This document shows, piece after piece, positions 25,823-33,897 of a DNA stretch of 64,000 nt (position 1 is the stretch's first letter; the number at the start of each line of letters is the position of its first letter). The stretch is from the NCBI RefSeq assembly GCF_029893805.1, contig NZ_JARXYP010000002.1:3348001-3412000 (forward strand). Reading direction: 5' to 3'. A program made the translations under genes and the position numbers. The DNA is from Streptomyces sp. SAI-135. Its GTDB lineage: Bacteria; Actinomycetota; Actinomycetes; Streptomycetales; Streptomycetaceae. The notes under the pieces were generated by a model that saw nothing but the letters and a program-made list of their open reading frames with translations, was not told where the DNA came from and ran no database searches.

Positions 25823-26548
25823 ATGAGTTCTCGTCGTATGACGACCATCGCCGGATCGCTGGTCGCGGCATCCTTCTCGACGGTGATGATCTTCTCCTTC
25901 ACCGCGAGCGCGGACGAGGGACCGGCAAGCAGCAAGGGGGGAAAGGCCGTTGACGAGGCACCGGCCGGTGTGGAGCTGACGACGACACTGCCGGAGGAGA
26001 TCTCCGTCGACAACAGCTCGCAGAAGACGGATCTCACGGCCACCGTGAAGAACGACGGGAGCAAGGACAGCGGAAAGATCAGGCTTTTGGTCGTCGGTTT
26101 CGACGGCATGACGGTCAAAAACGTTCAAGGCTGCTCTCCGATCGAAGAAAAGGATCTACCGGAGGGCTCGAACAGCGGTTTCGCCTGTCCCATCGACAAT
26201 CTCGCCGCCGGTAAGTCGAAGTCGTACGCCGTCGATGCGACGTTCGATATCAAGAAGACCGGAAAGATCTGTCTGCCGGTGCAGACCAGTGACGGGAAGA
26301 AGACGTTCTGGCAGCAGGGCCCGGTTCCGTTCGGTACGACGAACCCGTCGCCGAACGCCCCGGCCACCCCGCTGCTGCTGGGCACCGACAACAAGCCGGT
26401 GGCACCGGGCGGGGACGCCCCGGGCGAGCTGCCGAAAACCGGTGTGGGACGTGACCTGCTGCCCCTCGGGGCCGCGGGCGCGGCTCTGCTGACGGCGGGT
26501 GCGGCCGGGCTGTGGTGGTCGCAACGGCGGCCACAGCGCACCGGTTGA
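25823..26548 (+). CDS. LPXTG-type cell-wall anchored surface protein
   Basis: 241 residues. The signal peptide is at residues 1-about 32 (MTTIAGSLVAASFSTVMIFSFTASA). A folded region of about 150 residues follows with two Cys (GCSPIEE, FACPID) and a third in KICLPV. The C-terminal sorting signal is ELPKTG, then a hydrophobic stretch (LLPLGAAGAALLTAGAAGLWW) and RR-rich tail. This is the classical sortase substrate layout. The ATG is chosen by AAGGGGG and the signal peptide. The function of the exposed domain is unknown. It is divergent from a receptor kinase gene, which may sense the surface. Confidence 0.9.
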   Translation: MSSRRMTTIAGSLVAASFSTVMIFSFTASADEGPASSKGGKAVDEAPAGVELTTTLPEEISVDNSSQKTDLTATVKNDGSKDSGKIRLLVVGFDGMTVKNVQGCSPIEEKDLPEGSNSGFACPIDNLAAGKSKSYAVDATFDIKKTGKICLPVQTSDGKKTFWQQGPVPFGTTNPSPNAPATPLLLGTDNKPVAPGGDAPGELPKTGVGRDLLPLGAAGAALLTAGAAGLWWSQRRPQRTG

Positions 26549-26565
26549 TCCGCGAGGGAGAACAA

Positions 26566-26608
26566 CCGGAGGCATGACCTGACGGGATCTGTCAGGTCAT
26601 GCCTCCGG
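26566..26608 (+). terminator. Terminator of the LPKTG protein gene
   Basis: A perfect 18-bp stem (CCGGAGGCATGACCTGAC / GTCAGGTCATGCCTCCGG) with a 7-nt loop lies 17 nt after the stop. Confidence 0.92.
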
Positions 26609-26649
26609 CACGTAAGTCAGCGCACGTACGTCAGCGCATGTGCGTCAGC
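26608..26649. repeat. Three imperfect 14-bp tandem repeats at the bioY 3' end
   Basis: GCACGTAAGTCAGC, GCACGTACGTCAGC and GCATGTGCGTCAGC lie head to tail; the last overlaps the bioY stop codon (26645-26647). Confidence 0.8.
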
Positions 26650-27220
26650 GCTTGACGAGCTTCCAGGTGGTGGGCAGCAGGCCCATCGCGAGGGCCGCCT
26701 TGAGGGCGTCGCCGAGCAGGAAGGGGGTGAGGCCGGCCGCGACGGCGGCGGACAGCGACATGTCGGCGGCGTAGGCGAGGTACGGGACGCCGATCGCGTA
26801 GATGATCGCCTCGCCGACGAGCATGGCGCCGGCCGTCCGCCACACGTTGCGGTCGGCTCCGCGACGGGCCAGGGTACCGACGGCGGCCGAGGCCAGGATC
26901 ATGCCGAGGATGTAGCCGAAGGAGACGGAGAACCCGGAGGTGCCCTGGGCGAACCACGGGAGTCCGGCGAGGCCCGCCAGCGCGTACAGGGCGAGCGAGG
27001 CGACCCCGCGGCGGGCGCCGAGGGTGGTGCCGACGAGCAGCGCGGCGAAGGTCTGGCCGGTCACCGGCACCGGGGAGCCCGGCACGGGCACGGAGAGCTG
27101 CGCGGCGAGTCCGGTGAGGGCGGCGCCGCCGACCACGAGCGCGATGTCCCGGACGCGGGAGGCGGGGATCAGGTCGGCGAGGACCTGGCCGGTGCGGACG
27201 GGGGCGACGGCGGTGCTCAT
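26645..27220 (-). CDS. bioY: Biotin transporter substrate-binding membrane subunit BioY
   Basis: The 191-residue ECF S-component has about six membrane segments. PVPVTGQTFAALLVGTTLGARRG is the BioY signature, and GTSGFSVSFGYILGMI plus the conserved Asp in FLLGDALKAALA complete it. It binds and imports biotin, normally with the ECF ATPase/T module (BioM/BioN or shared EcfAT). None of those genes lies nearby, so it works alone or with a distant module. The ATG is set by GGAG 9 nt upstream. Confidence 0.93.
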   Translation of the reverse strand: MSTAVAPVRTGQVLADLIPASRVRDIALVVGGAALTGLAAQLSVPVPGSPVPVTGQTFAALLVGTTLGARRGVASLALYALAGLAGLPWFAQGTSGFSVSFGYILGMILASAAVGTLARRGADRNVWRTAGAMLVGEAIIYAIGVPYLAYAADMSLSAAVAAGLTPFLLGDALKAALAMGLLPTTWKLVKR

Positions 27221-27639
27221 GGGGACTCCGCGGGTGTGATCGACAGGGGACACGGTGACGCTATCCCGGCGCCCTCGAGCCGACCACCGTCAACGGTCGA
27301 CAAAGCCTTGAACGACGGCTTGGTGGACTCCGAACAAAGAGTGTGGCCTACACCGGGTCCGGCGTGATGCCTGTCACTGAGGTGGGGTGAGGCGGGGTAC
27401 AGCGGACGCCGGGGAGCTCACTGTGGGGAATCACCAATGAACCCTAGTGGTCTGGTCGGATTCACCGTTCCTGACCTACCCTTCCAGACATGGTCGCCCA
27501 GTCCCGGTACTTCTCCTCGCGTCGCCATGTCGACCTGCGACGCGTGGGCACGGCCGTCTGTCGCCGTCCGGTGTGAGGCGGGCTCCGGCCCGCCTCACTC
27601 TCCGAGACGTGTCGGCCCCCGTTCCGAGGACGGTCCTCC
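27221..27639. other. Divergent regulatory region between bioY and the ROK gene
   Basis: No convincing gene in 419 nt. It contains small inverted repeats (AAGCC-N9-GGCTT near 27305; GTCTGG...CCAGAC at 27450-27489) and a strong hairpin at 27573-27598. Promoters for both flanking genes must lie here, but I cannot fix them. Confidence 0.6.
27573..27598 (+). promoter_or_regulatory. Perfect hairpin upstream of the ROK gene
   Basis: GTGAGGCGGGC (27573-27583), loop TCCG and GCCCGCCTCAC (27588-27598) form an 11-bp perfect stem with a compact tetraloop, ending 41 nt before the ROK start. It may be a 5'-UTR structure or the end of a short transcript. Confidence 0.6.
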
Positions 27640-28845
27640 ATGCCCCCTTCCGTGGCACCCCCTGCCCCTTCCCGCCCCTCTCCCCCTGTCACGTCCCGGC
27701 GCCGGACCAGCGCCAGCGTCGTCCTGCGGTCCGTGCTGGAGCACGGGCCGGTGGCGCGCAGCACCATTGCCCGGCTGACCGGGCTGTCCCCGGCCTCCGT
27801 GACGGACTACTGCTCCCGCTTCACCGAACTCGGCCTGATCCGTGAGTCGGAGACGCCCCGGCGCTCCCAGGGTGTGGGCCGCCCCCATGTGCCCGTGGAC
27901 CTCGACGCGTCACGGTTCGTGGTGGGCGGAGTCCATGTGGCCGTCCCCTATACGACCGTGGCGCTGGTCGATCTGCGCGGCCGGGTGGTGGCCGTGCGGG
28001 AACTGCGGCACGACGCGGCCGAGGGCGCCGACGCCGACGCGGTCCTGGCGCGGGCCGCCGACGGACTCGCCGCGCTCCTCGCCCGGTCGCCGCGGCTGCG
28101 CTGCCTGGGCGTCGGCTTCGCGGCCGGTGGCTGGGTGGACCGGGACTGCGGGACCGTGGTCGAGCACCCCCTGCTGGGCTGGCACGAGGTGCCGGTGCGG
28201 GAGCTGCTCGGCGCCCGGACCGGCCTGCCGGTCCATGTGGACGGGCACGCGCGGGCGCTGGTCAACGCCGAGCGGCTGTTCGGGCGGGCGCGCGGCAGCC
28301 GGAGCGTGCTGCATCTGTTCGTCGGCAACATGGTGGACGCGGCGTTCGCCACCAACGACGAGGTGCATCACGGGCCGCGCTCCCAGGCGGGCGCGATCGC
28401 CCATCTCCCCGTGCCGGGCGGCACCGAGCCCTGCGACTGCGGGCGGACCGGATGCCTGCAAGTGGAGCTCGGCGAGCGGGCCCTGTGCCGGCGGGCCCGG
28501 CGAGCGGGGGTCGTCGAGGGCGTGAACCCGATGCACGTGGTCGCGGCGGCGGCCGCGGGGGACCCGGTGGCGGCTCGGCTGCTCGTGGAGCGGGCCGGTG
28601 CCGTGGGGCGGGCCGCGCGGCTGCTCCTCGACGTGCTGAACCCGGAGACGGTCGTGGTGACCGAGGTCGGCATCCTGCACCGGGAGGACTGCCTGGCCGC
28701 CCTGCGCGCGGGCGTGGGCGACGACCGCGCGGCTTCCGTCGTTCCGTCGGGTTTCCCGGACTCCGTCCTTGCCGTGGCCGGCGGTTCGGTGGCGCTCGAC
28801 GTGCTCTACCGGGATCCGCTGGCCGCGTCACCTGAGGCTATTTAA
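27640..28845 (+). CDS. ROK-family transcriptional regulator
   Basis: 401 residues. A winged helix-turn-helix lies at about residues 22-80 (SASVVLRSVLEHGPVARSTIARLTGLSPASVTDYC...GLIRESE). A ROK (repressor/kinase) sugar-binding domain follows, with the zinc motif region CDCGRTGCLQVELGE, usual for ROK. NagC/XylR-type ROK repressors bind sugars; the ligand is unknown. It lies just upstream of the organosulfur operon in the same direction, 180 nt away, but that operon has its own leader, so regulation of it by ROK is only possible. Confidence 0.88.
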   Translation: MPPSVAPPAPSRPSPPVTSRRRTSASVVLRSVLEHGPVARSTIARLTGLSPASVTDYCSRFTELGLIRESETPRRSQGVGRPHVPVDLDASRFVVGGVHVAVPYTTVALVDLRGRVVAVRELRHDAAEGADADAVLARAADGLAALLARSPRLRCLGVGFAAGGWVDRDCGTVVEHPLLGWHEVPVRELLGARTGLPVHVDGHARALVNAERLFGRARGSRSVLHLFVGNMVDAAFATNDEVHHGPRSQAGAIAHLPVPGGTEPCDCGRTGCLQVELGERALCRRARRAGVVEGVNPMHVVAAAAAGDPVAARLLVERAGAVGRAARLLLDVLNPETVVVTEVGILHREDCLAALRAGVGDDRAASVVPSGFPDSVLAVAGGSVALDVLYRDPLAASPEAI

Positions 28846-28862
28846 TTCAGAAACTCCGAATG

Positions 28863-28892
28863 TTGACAGGGCTTCCGGAGAACCGAGAACAT
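28863..28892 (+). promoter_or_regulatory. Candidate promoter of the Cys-leader and organosulfur operon
   Basis: TTGACA (28863-28868), an 18-nt spacer and GAACAT (28887-28892) place transcription start 8 nt later, exactly at the A of the leader ATG (28900). The -35 is perfect and the -10 weak. The leader would be leaderless. Confidence 0.55.
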
Positions 28893-28899
28893 CCTTTCC

Positions 28900-28938
28900 A
28901 TGAGCCCGCACCTTTACTGTCGCGCCCTTTGTTGCTGA
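28900..28938 (+). CDS. Polycysteine leader peptide (12 residues) of the organosulfur operon
   Basis: A 12-codon frame reads MSPHLYCRALCC then TGA, with adjacent Cys codons TGT-TGC directly before the stop and a further Cys at position 7. It is 88 nt before the transporter gene. Short leaderless frames ending in consecutive Cys codons are known in mycobacteria as cysteine-responsive attenuators of sulfur operons. Ribosome stalling at the Cys codons when cysteinyl-tRNA is scarce would be the sensing step. Three Cys in 12 residues in front of a sulfur-scavenging operon is unlikely by chance. No ribosome site precedes the ATG. Confidence 0.75.
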   Translation: MSPHLYCRALCC

Positions 28939-29012
28939 CACGTTGCCCCGCGTGACGCGCTCATTTCCCCTGCATGAACGCATTTCTTCGTGACTTTTTC
29001 CTGCACCGATCC

Positions 29013-29026
29013 TGGGAGTCTTCCCA
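29013..29026 (+). promoter_or_regulatory. Hairpin covering the transporter ribosome site
   Basis: TGGGA (29013-29017), loop GTCT and TCCCA (29022-29026) pair the GGGAG ribosome site with the bases up to and including the A of the ATG at 29026. This would hide the start unless opened, for instance by a ribosome stalled upstream. Confidence 0.5.
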
Positions 29027-30108
29027 TGCGTCATTTCCGCACGTCCGGTATCAGCTCGCCGGGCATCGACCGGCGGCTGTTCCTCTCCTCGGTCCTCGGC
29101 GCCGCGGCCGGTGTCGCAGGCCTCAGCGGCTGCGCCGACAGCAGTGCCGCCGCCGACACCGAGGACGCCCTGTCCGCCCCGCTCGCCACCGAGGTCCCGG
29201 CCGGCACGAGCCTGAAGATCGCCTCATATCTGGGCGCGCAGCAACTCCAACTGAAACTCGGCAGGCTGGGGGATCCACCGTTCAAGGTGAGCAGCTGGGC
29301 CAATATCGGAGCCGGCCCCGATGTCATCAACGCCTTCCGCTCGGGCTCCCTGGACGTCGGCAACAACGCGGGAATCCCGCCGATCCAGGCGCATTTCCAG
29401 GGATACGACGCGAAAATCGTCGCGCTCAACATCACCCGCAAGCCGAACTACCTCTTCGCCACCAAGCCCGGCAGTGACATCCGCACGGTCGAGGACTTTC
29501 GGGGGAAGAAGCTCGCGTTCTCCCAGGGCCAGGCCCAGGGTGTCGTCCTGCTGCGGGCGTTGAAGAAGGCCCGGATCGCCTACGACGAGGTGAAGCTGGT
29601 CCCGCTGACCAGCAACCAGTTCCTCACGGCCCTGCAGTCCGGTCAGGTGGACGTGGCGCCGCTCGCCAACAGCCAGGCCCCCGCCTACCTCAAGCAGTAC
29701 GAGGCCAAGGGCGCCCGGTCCATCACCACCGACGTGGTCGACCTGCTCAATCTGCTGTGGGCGCCGACCTCGGTGCTGGGCGACCCCGCGAAGGCCGCCG
29801 CGGTCGCCGCGTACATCCCGTACTGGGCCAAGGGCCAGGTGTGGACGTACGAGAACCCCGACATCTGGAACGAGGAGTTCTACGTGAAGACGCAGAACCT
29901 GACCCTCGCACAGGCGAAGGCGGTGTCCGCGCTGGCCAACAAGCCGCTGTTCCCGCCGAAGTGGGACGAGGCGATCAAGTGGGAGCAGGAGACCGCGGAT
30001 CTGCTGGCGGAGGGCGGCTTCGTGAAGAAGTTCGACGTCGGCGAGCTGTTCGACCACCGCTTCGAGGGCATCGCCGCGAAGTCCGTACCGGCGGAGTACC
30101 GGCGGTGA
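29026..30108 (+). CDS. Sulfonate-type ABC transporter substrate-binding lipoprotein
   Basis: 360 residues. The N-terminus has twin Arg and a lipobox (DRRLFLSS...GVAGLSGC), suggesting Tat export and lipid anchoring at Cys about 34. The mature part is a SsuA/TauA-like periplasmic-binding fold with AGPDVINAFRSGSLDVGNNAGIPP and SGQVDVAPLANSQAP. It binds aliphatic sulfonates or sulfate esters for import. It starts the operon SBP-permease-ATPase-monooxygenase-dioxygenase; the stop overlaps the permease GTG by 4 nt. Confidence 0.9.
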   Translation: MRHFRTSGISSPGIDRRLFLSSVLGAAAGVAGLSGCADSSAAADTEDALSAPLATEVPAGTSLKIASYLGAQQLQLKLGRLGDPPFKVSSWANIGAGPDVINAFRSGSLDVGNNAGIPPIQAHFQGYDAKIVALNITRKPNYLFATKPGSDIRTVEDFRGKKLAFSQGQAQGVVLLRALKKARIAYDEVKLVPLTSNQFLTALQSGQVDVAPLANSQAPAYLKQYEAKGARSITTDVVDLLNLLWAPTSVLGDPAKAAAVAAYIPYWAKGQVWTYENPDIWNEEFYVKTQNLTLAQAKAVSALANKPLFPPKWDEAIKWEQETADLLAEGGFVKKFDVGELFDHRFEGIAAKSVPAEYRR

Positions 30109-30944
30109 GCGCCGTGACCACGACGGTCGCCGTCGCCACCCCCGAGGTGAGCACGGAGGTCCGCAGGCGCCGGCGGCTCTCCCCCGGCCGGCGACTGCCC
30201 GCGGCCCGGCTCGTCGGTCCTCTCCTCCTCCTCGCCCTGTGGGCCGCCGCCTCCGCCGCGGGACGGCTCGACCCGGCCGCGATCCCCGCGCCGTGGACGG
30301 TGGTGGAGACCGGCGCCCATCTGTGGACCGCCGGGACCCTGCCCACCGACATCCTGACCTCGCTCCGGCGGGCGGCGTCCGGCTTCACGATCGGACTGGC
30401 CGCGGGCGTCCTGCTGGCCCTGGCCGCCGGGCTCAGCCGGGTCGGCGAGGCACTGATCGACGGGACGGTGAACCTCAACCGGGCGATCCCCACCCTCGGT
30501 CTGATCCCGCTGTTCATCCTCTGGCTGGGCATCGGCGAGTCCTTCAAGGTCGCCATCATCGCGATCGTCGTCTACATCCCGATCTATCTGAACACCCATG
30601 CCGCGCTGGCCGGCATCGACCACCGCTACGTCGAACTCGCCGAGGTCCAGGGGCTGTCGAGGTTCGCCTTCGTACGGCAGATCGTCATCCCCGGCGCGCT
30701 GCCCGGATTCTTCGTGGGACTCCGGCTCGGCGTCACCGGCTCCTGGCTCGGTCTGGTCGTCCTGGAGCAGATCAACGCCACCAGCGGACTCGGCTACATG
30801 ATGTTCCAGGCCCAGAACTACGGCCAAAGCGACGTGATCCTCGTCGGTCTCGTCGTCTACGGGGTCTTCGGCCTGGTCTCCGACAGCGCGGTCCGTCTGA
30901 TCGAACGGAGGGTGCTGTCATGGCGCCGCACACTGAGCAGCTGA
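30105..30944 (+). CDS. Sulfonate-type ABC transporter permease
   Basis: 279 residues with about six membrane segments. The EAA loop with the conserved Gly is AEVQGLSRFAFVRQIVIPGALPGFFVGLR, and GSWLGLVVLEQINATSGLGYMMF is typical of SsuC/TauC. The GTG start overlaps the previous stop (GTGA), indicating translational coupling. The longer upstream open frame is antisense to codon bias and is not used. Confidence 0.92.
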   Translation: MSAVTTTVAVATPEVSTEVRRRRRLSPGRRLPAARLVGPLLLLALWAAASAAGRLDPAAIPAPWTVVETGAHLWTAGTLPTDILTSLRRAASGFTIGLAAGVLLALAAGLSRVGEALIDGTVNLNRAIPTLGLIPLFILWLGIGESFKVAIIAIVVYIPIYLNTHAALAGIDHRYVELAEVQGLSRFAFVRQIVIPGALPGFFVGLRLGVTGSWLGLVVLEQINATSGLGYMMFQAQNYGQSDVILVGLVVYGVFGLVSDSAVRLIERRVLSWRRTLSS

Positions 30945-31645
30945 CCCGGCCCGCCGTACAACTGCGCGGCCTCACCCGGTCGTTCGACGGGCGGACCGTC
31001 CTCGACGGCATCGACCTCGACATCCCGGCCGGTCAGTTCGTCGCCCTGCTCGGGCACAGCGGCTCCGGCAAGAGCACGCTGCTGCGGGCGGTGGCGGGGC
31101 TGGACCACGAGGTGGCGGGCAGCGGTCGGCTCACCGCTCCGGAAAGGGTGTCCGTGGTCTTCCAGGACTCGCGGCTGCTGCCCTGGCGGCGGGTGCTGGA
31201 CAACGTCCTGCTGGGCACCGACGGTCAGGACAGGGCCCGGGAGGCTCTCGCCGAGGTCGGTCTGAAGGGGCGCGAGCGGGCCTGGCCCAGTGAGCTGTCC
31301 GGCGGGGAGGCCCAGCGTGCGGCGCTGGCGCGGTCCCTGGTCCGGGAACCGGACCTCCTGCTCGCCGACGAGCCGTTCGGGGCGCTGGACGCGTTGACGC
31401 GGATCAAGATGCACGCGTTGCTGCGGGAGCTGTGGAAGCGGCACCAGCCGTCGGTGCTGCTCGTGACGCACGACGTGGACGAGGCGATCGTGCTCGCCGA
31501 CCGGGTGCTCGTACTCGCGCAGGGCCGTATCGGCCTCGACCTGACCATCGACCGCCCGCACCCGCGCTCGTACCGGGATCCCCTGCTGGGCGAGTACCGC
31601 GAACGGCTGCTGGCCGCACTGGGCGTCACGGAGGACCCCGCATGA
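30920..31645 (+). CDS. Sulfonate-type ABC transporter ATP-binding protein
   Basis: 241 residues. Walker A GHSGSGKSTLL, Q-loop FQDSRLLPWRRV, signature LSGGEAQRAALARSL, Walker B LLLADEPFGALDA and H-loop THDVDEA are all present. The N-terminus is short and the protein belongs to the SsuB/TauB group. Its ATG lies 25 nt inside the end of the permease gene. It powers uptake by the proteins at 29026 and 30105. Confidence 0.94.
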   Translation: MAPHTEQLTRPAVQLRGLTRSFDGRTVLDGIDLDIPAGQFVALLGHSGSGKSTLLRAVAGLDHEVAGSGRLTAPERVSVVFQDSRLLPWRRVLDNVLLGTDGQDRAREALAEVGLKGRERAWPSELSGGEAQRAALARSLVREPDLLLADEPFGALDALTRIKMHALLRELWKRHQPSVLLVTHDVDEAIVLADRVLVLAQGRIGLDLTIDRPHPRSYRDPLLGEYRERLLAALGVTEDPA

Positions 31646-32979
31646 CCGCACGACAGCTCCACCTCAACGCGTTCCTGATGAACACCGGTCACCACGAGGC
31701 CTCCTGGCGGCTTCCCGAGAGCGACCCCTTCGCGCATGTCTCGCTCGACCACTACGTGCACCTCGCCCGGATCGCCGAGCGCGGGACCTTCGACTCCCTG
31801 TTCCTGGCCGACGGACCGCAACTGTGGAGCAACCTCGCCCAGCGGCCCGCCGGCGCGCTGGAGCCGCTCACGCTGCTGACCGCGCTGGCCACGGCCACCG
31901 AGCACATCGGGCTGATCGCGACCGCGTCCACGTCCTACAACTCGCCCTACAACCTGGCCCGGAAGTTCGCCTCGCTGGACATCGTCAGCGGCGGCCGGGC
32001 GGGCTGGAACATCGTCACGACCGCAGGCGCGGAGGCGGCCCGCAACTTCGGCCTGGACGCCGAGCCCGCGCACGCCGAGCGGTACGCCAGGGCCGCCGAG
32101 TTCCTCGACGTGGCCCTCAAGCTCTGGGACAGCTGGGAGGACGACGCGATCCTCGGCGACAAGGCGGCCGGTGTCTGGGGCGACGACGCGAAGATCCACC
32201 CGCCCCGCCACCGGGGCACGTACTTCAGCGTCGAGGGCGCTCTCAACGTCCCTCGCTCACCCCAGGGTTACCCGTTGCTCGTCCAGGCGGGGTCGAGCGA
32301 GGACGGCAAGGCGTTCGCGTCCCGGTACGCGGAGGCCGTGTTCACCGCCCAGCAGACCATCGAGGACGCGCGGGCCTTCTACGCCGACCTCAAGTCCCGT
32401 ACCGCGGCGGCCGGCCGGGCCCCCGGGCACATCAAGGTGCTCCCCGGGATCGTCCCCGTCATCGGCGCCACGGAGGCCGAGGCGCTCGCGAGGGAGCAGG
32501 AGCTGGAGGACCACATCGTGCACCGGCACGGGGTGGCCAATCTGGAGCGGCTGCTCCAACTTCCCGCGGGGATACTGGAGTTGGACAGACAGTTGCCGGC
32601 CGACCTGCCGCCCGAGTCCGCCGTCGAGGGCGCCAAGAGCCGCTACACGCTCGTCGTGGAGCTGGCCCGGCGCGACCGGCTCACCGTGCGGCAGCTGATC
32701 GGGCGGCTCGGCGGCGGACGCGGCCACCTCACCTTCGCCGGCACGCCCGAGCAGGTCGCCGACGCGATCGAGACCTGGTTCACACAGGGTGCCGCCGACG
32801 GCTTCAACATCATGCCCCCGGTGCTCCCCTCGGGCCTGGACGCCTTCGTCGACCACGTCGTCCCGATCCTGCGCACCCGCGGCCTGCTGCGCGAGGAGTA
32901 CGGCCCGCGCCGGACCCTGCGGGAACGCTACGGCCTCCCCCGCCCCGCCAACCAGCACGTCCAGCCCGTCCCCGCCTAG
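31642..32979 (+). CDS. LLM-class flavin-dependent monooxygenase (NtaA/SnaA/DszA group)
   Basis: 445 residues. The N-terminus LHLNAFLMNTGHHEASWR, LFLADGPQLWSN, IGLIATASTSYNSPYNLARKFASLDIVSGGRAGWNIVTT and LLVQAGSSEDGKAFASRYAEAVFTAQ are signatures of the reduced-FMN monooxygenases that cut C-S or C-N bonds. In this operon it probably desulfonates organosulfur compounds. It needs FMNH2 from a reductase not encoded here. The ATG overlaps the ATPase stop (ATGA). Confidence 0.92.
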   Translation: MTARQLHLNAFLMNTGHHEASWRLPESDPFAHVSLDHYVHLARIAERGTFDSLFLADGPQLWSNLAQRPAGALEPLTLLTALATATEHIGLIATASTSYNSPYNLARKFASLDIVSGGRAGWNIVTTAGAEAARNFGLDAEPAHAERYARAAEFLDVALKLWDSWEDDAILGDKAAGVWGDDAKIHPPRHRGTYFSVEGALNVPRSPQGYPLLVQAGSSEDGKAFASRYAEAVFTAQQTIEDARAFYADLKSRTAAAGRAPGHIKVLPGIVPVIGATEAEALAREQELEDHIVHRHGVANLERLLQLPAGILELDRQLPADLPPESAVEGAKSRYTLVVELARRDRLTVRQLIGRLGGGRGHLTFAGTPEQVADAIETWFTQGAADGFNIMPPVLPSGLDAFVDHVVPILRTRGLLREEYGPRRTLRERYGLPRPANQHVQPVPA

Positions 32980-32994
32980 GAAGGACCCCCTCCC

Positions 32995-33891
32995 ATGTCC
33001 GGTATCGAGATCCGCAAGGTCACCGCGAACATCGGCGCCCACGTCTCGGGCGTCGACCTCTCCCGGCCGCTCGACGAGAAGACCGCCACCGCTCTCCGCG
33101 AGGCCCTCAACGTCCACAAGGCCCTGGTCTTCAGCGACGTGAACCTCGACGACGAGGGACAGCAGGCCTTCGCCCGGCACTTCGGCGAACTCACCACCGC
33201 CCATCCGACCGTGCCCGCCGTCGACGGCGCCCCGAACATCCTGCCCGTCGACAGCGAGGGCGGCCGGGCCGCCAACCACTGGCACACCGACGTCACCTTC
33301 GTGCTCAACCCGCCCCAGGCCAGCACCCTGCGCAGCCTGACGATCCCGCCGTACGGCGGCGAGACCCTGATCGCCAACTCGGCGGCCGCCTACCGGGATC
33401 TGCCGCAGCCGCTGCGGCGCCTCGCCGACGACCTGTGGGCCGAGCACACCAACGACTACGACTACGCGGTGCCGGAGGAGACCCTGGACGAGGAACAGGC
33501 CGCCCGGCGCGCCCAGTTCACCTCGATCAAGTACCGCACCGCCCATCCGGTGGTCCGGGTGCACCCGCTGACCGGTGAACGCGGGCTGTTCATCGGCGGC
33601 TTCGCGCAGCGGATCGTGGGACTGTCGGCGGGTGAGTCCCGCAAGCTGCTCGACCTCCTCCAGTCGTACGTGACCCGCCCGGAGAACCTGCTGCGCCACC
33701 GCTGGTCGGAGAACCAGCTGGTCCTCTTCGACAACCGCATCACGCAGCACTACGCCGTCGACAACTACGACGGTCTGCCGCGCCGGCTGCACCGGGTGAC
33801 CGTCGCCGGGGACGTCCCGGTGGGCATCGAGGGCAAGGAGAGCTGGTCGATCGAGGGCGACGCCTCGCACTACACGGCCGTAGCCGCTTAG
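32995..33891 (+). CDS. TauD/AtsK-type Fe(II)/2-oxoglutarate dioxygenase
   Basis: 298 residues. The iron ligands are HWHTD (His97, Asp99) and a distal His in RITQHYAVDNYDG or RRLHRVT; the 2-oxoglutarate Arg is in the final segment. Enzymes of this family release sulfite or sulfate from taurine or alkyl sulfate esters; the sequence IKYRTAHPVVRVHPLTGERGLFIGGFAQ resembles AtsK alkylsulfatases. It follows the monooxygenase by 15 nt with an AAGGA ribosome site. The operon thus covers two chemical routes of sulfur release. Confidence 0.93.
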   Translation: MSGIEIRKVTANIGAHVSGVDLSRPLDEKTATALREALNVHKALVFSDVNLDDEGQQAFARHFGELTTAHPTVPAVDGAPNILPVDSEGGRAANHWHTDVTFVLNPPQASTLRSLTIPPYGGETLIANSAAAYRDLPQPLRRLADDLWAEHTNDYDYAVPEETLDEEQAARRAQFTSIKYRTAHPVVRVHPLTGERGLFIGGFAQRIVGLSAGESRKLLDLLQSYVTRPENLLRHRWSENQLVLFDNRITQHYAVDNYDGLPRRLHRVTVAGDVPVGIEGKESWSIEGDASHYTAVAA

Positions 33892-33897
33892 TCACAG

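Noticed and set aside
27437..27845. Short open frames between bioY and the ROK gene
   Set aside because: No ribosome site, no motif, Pro/Ser/Arg-rich translations, and overlap with the ROK coding frame.
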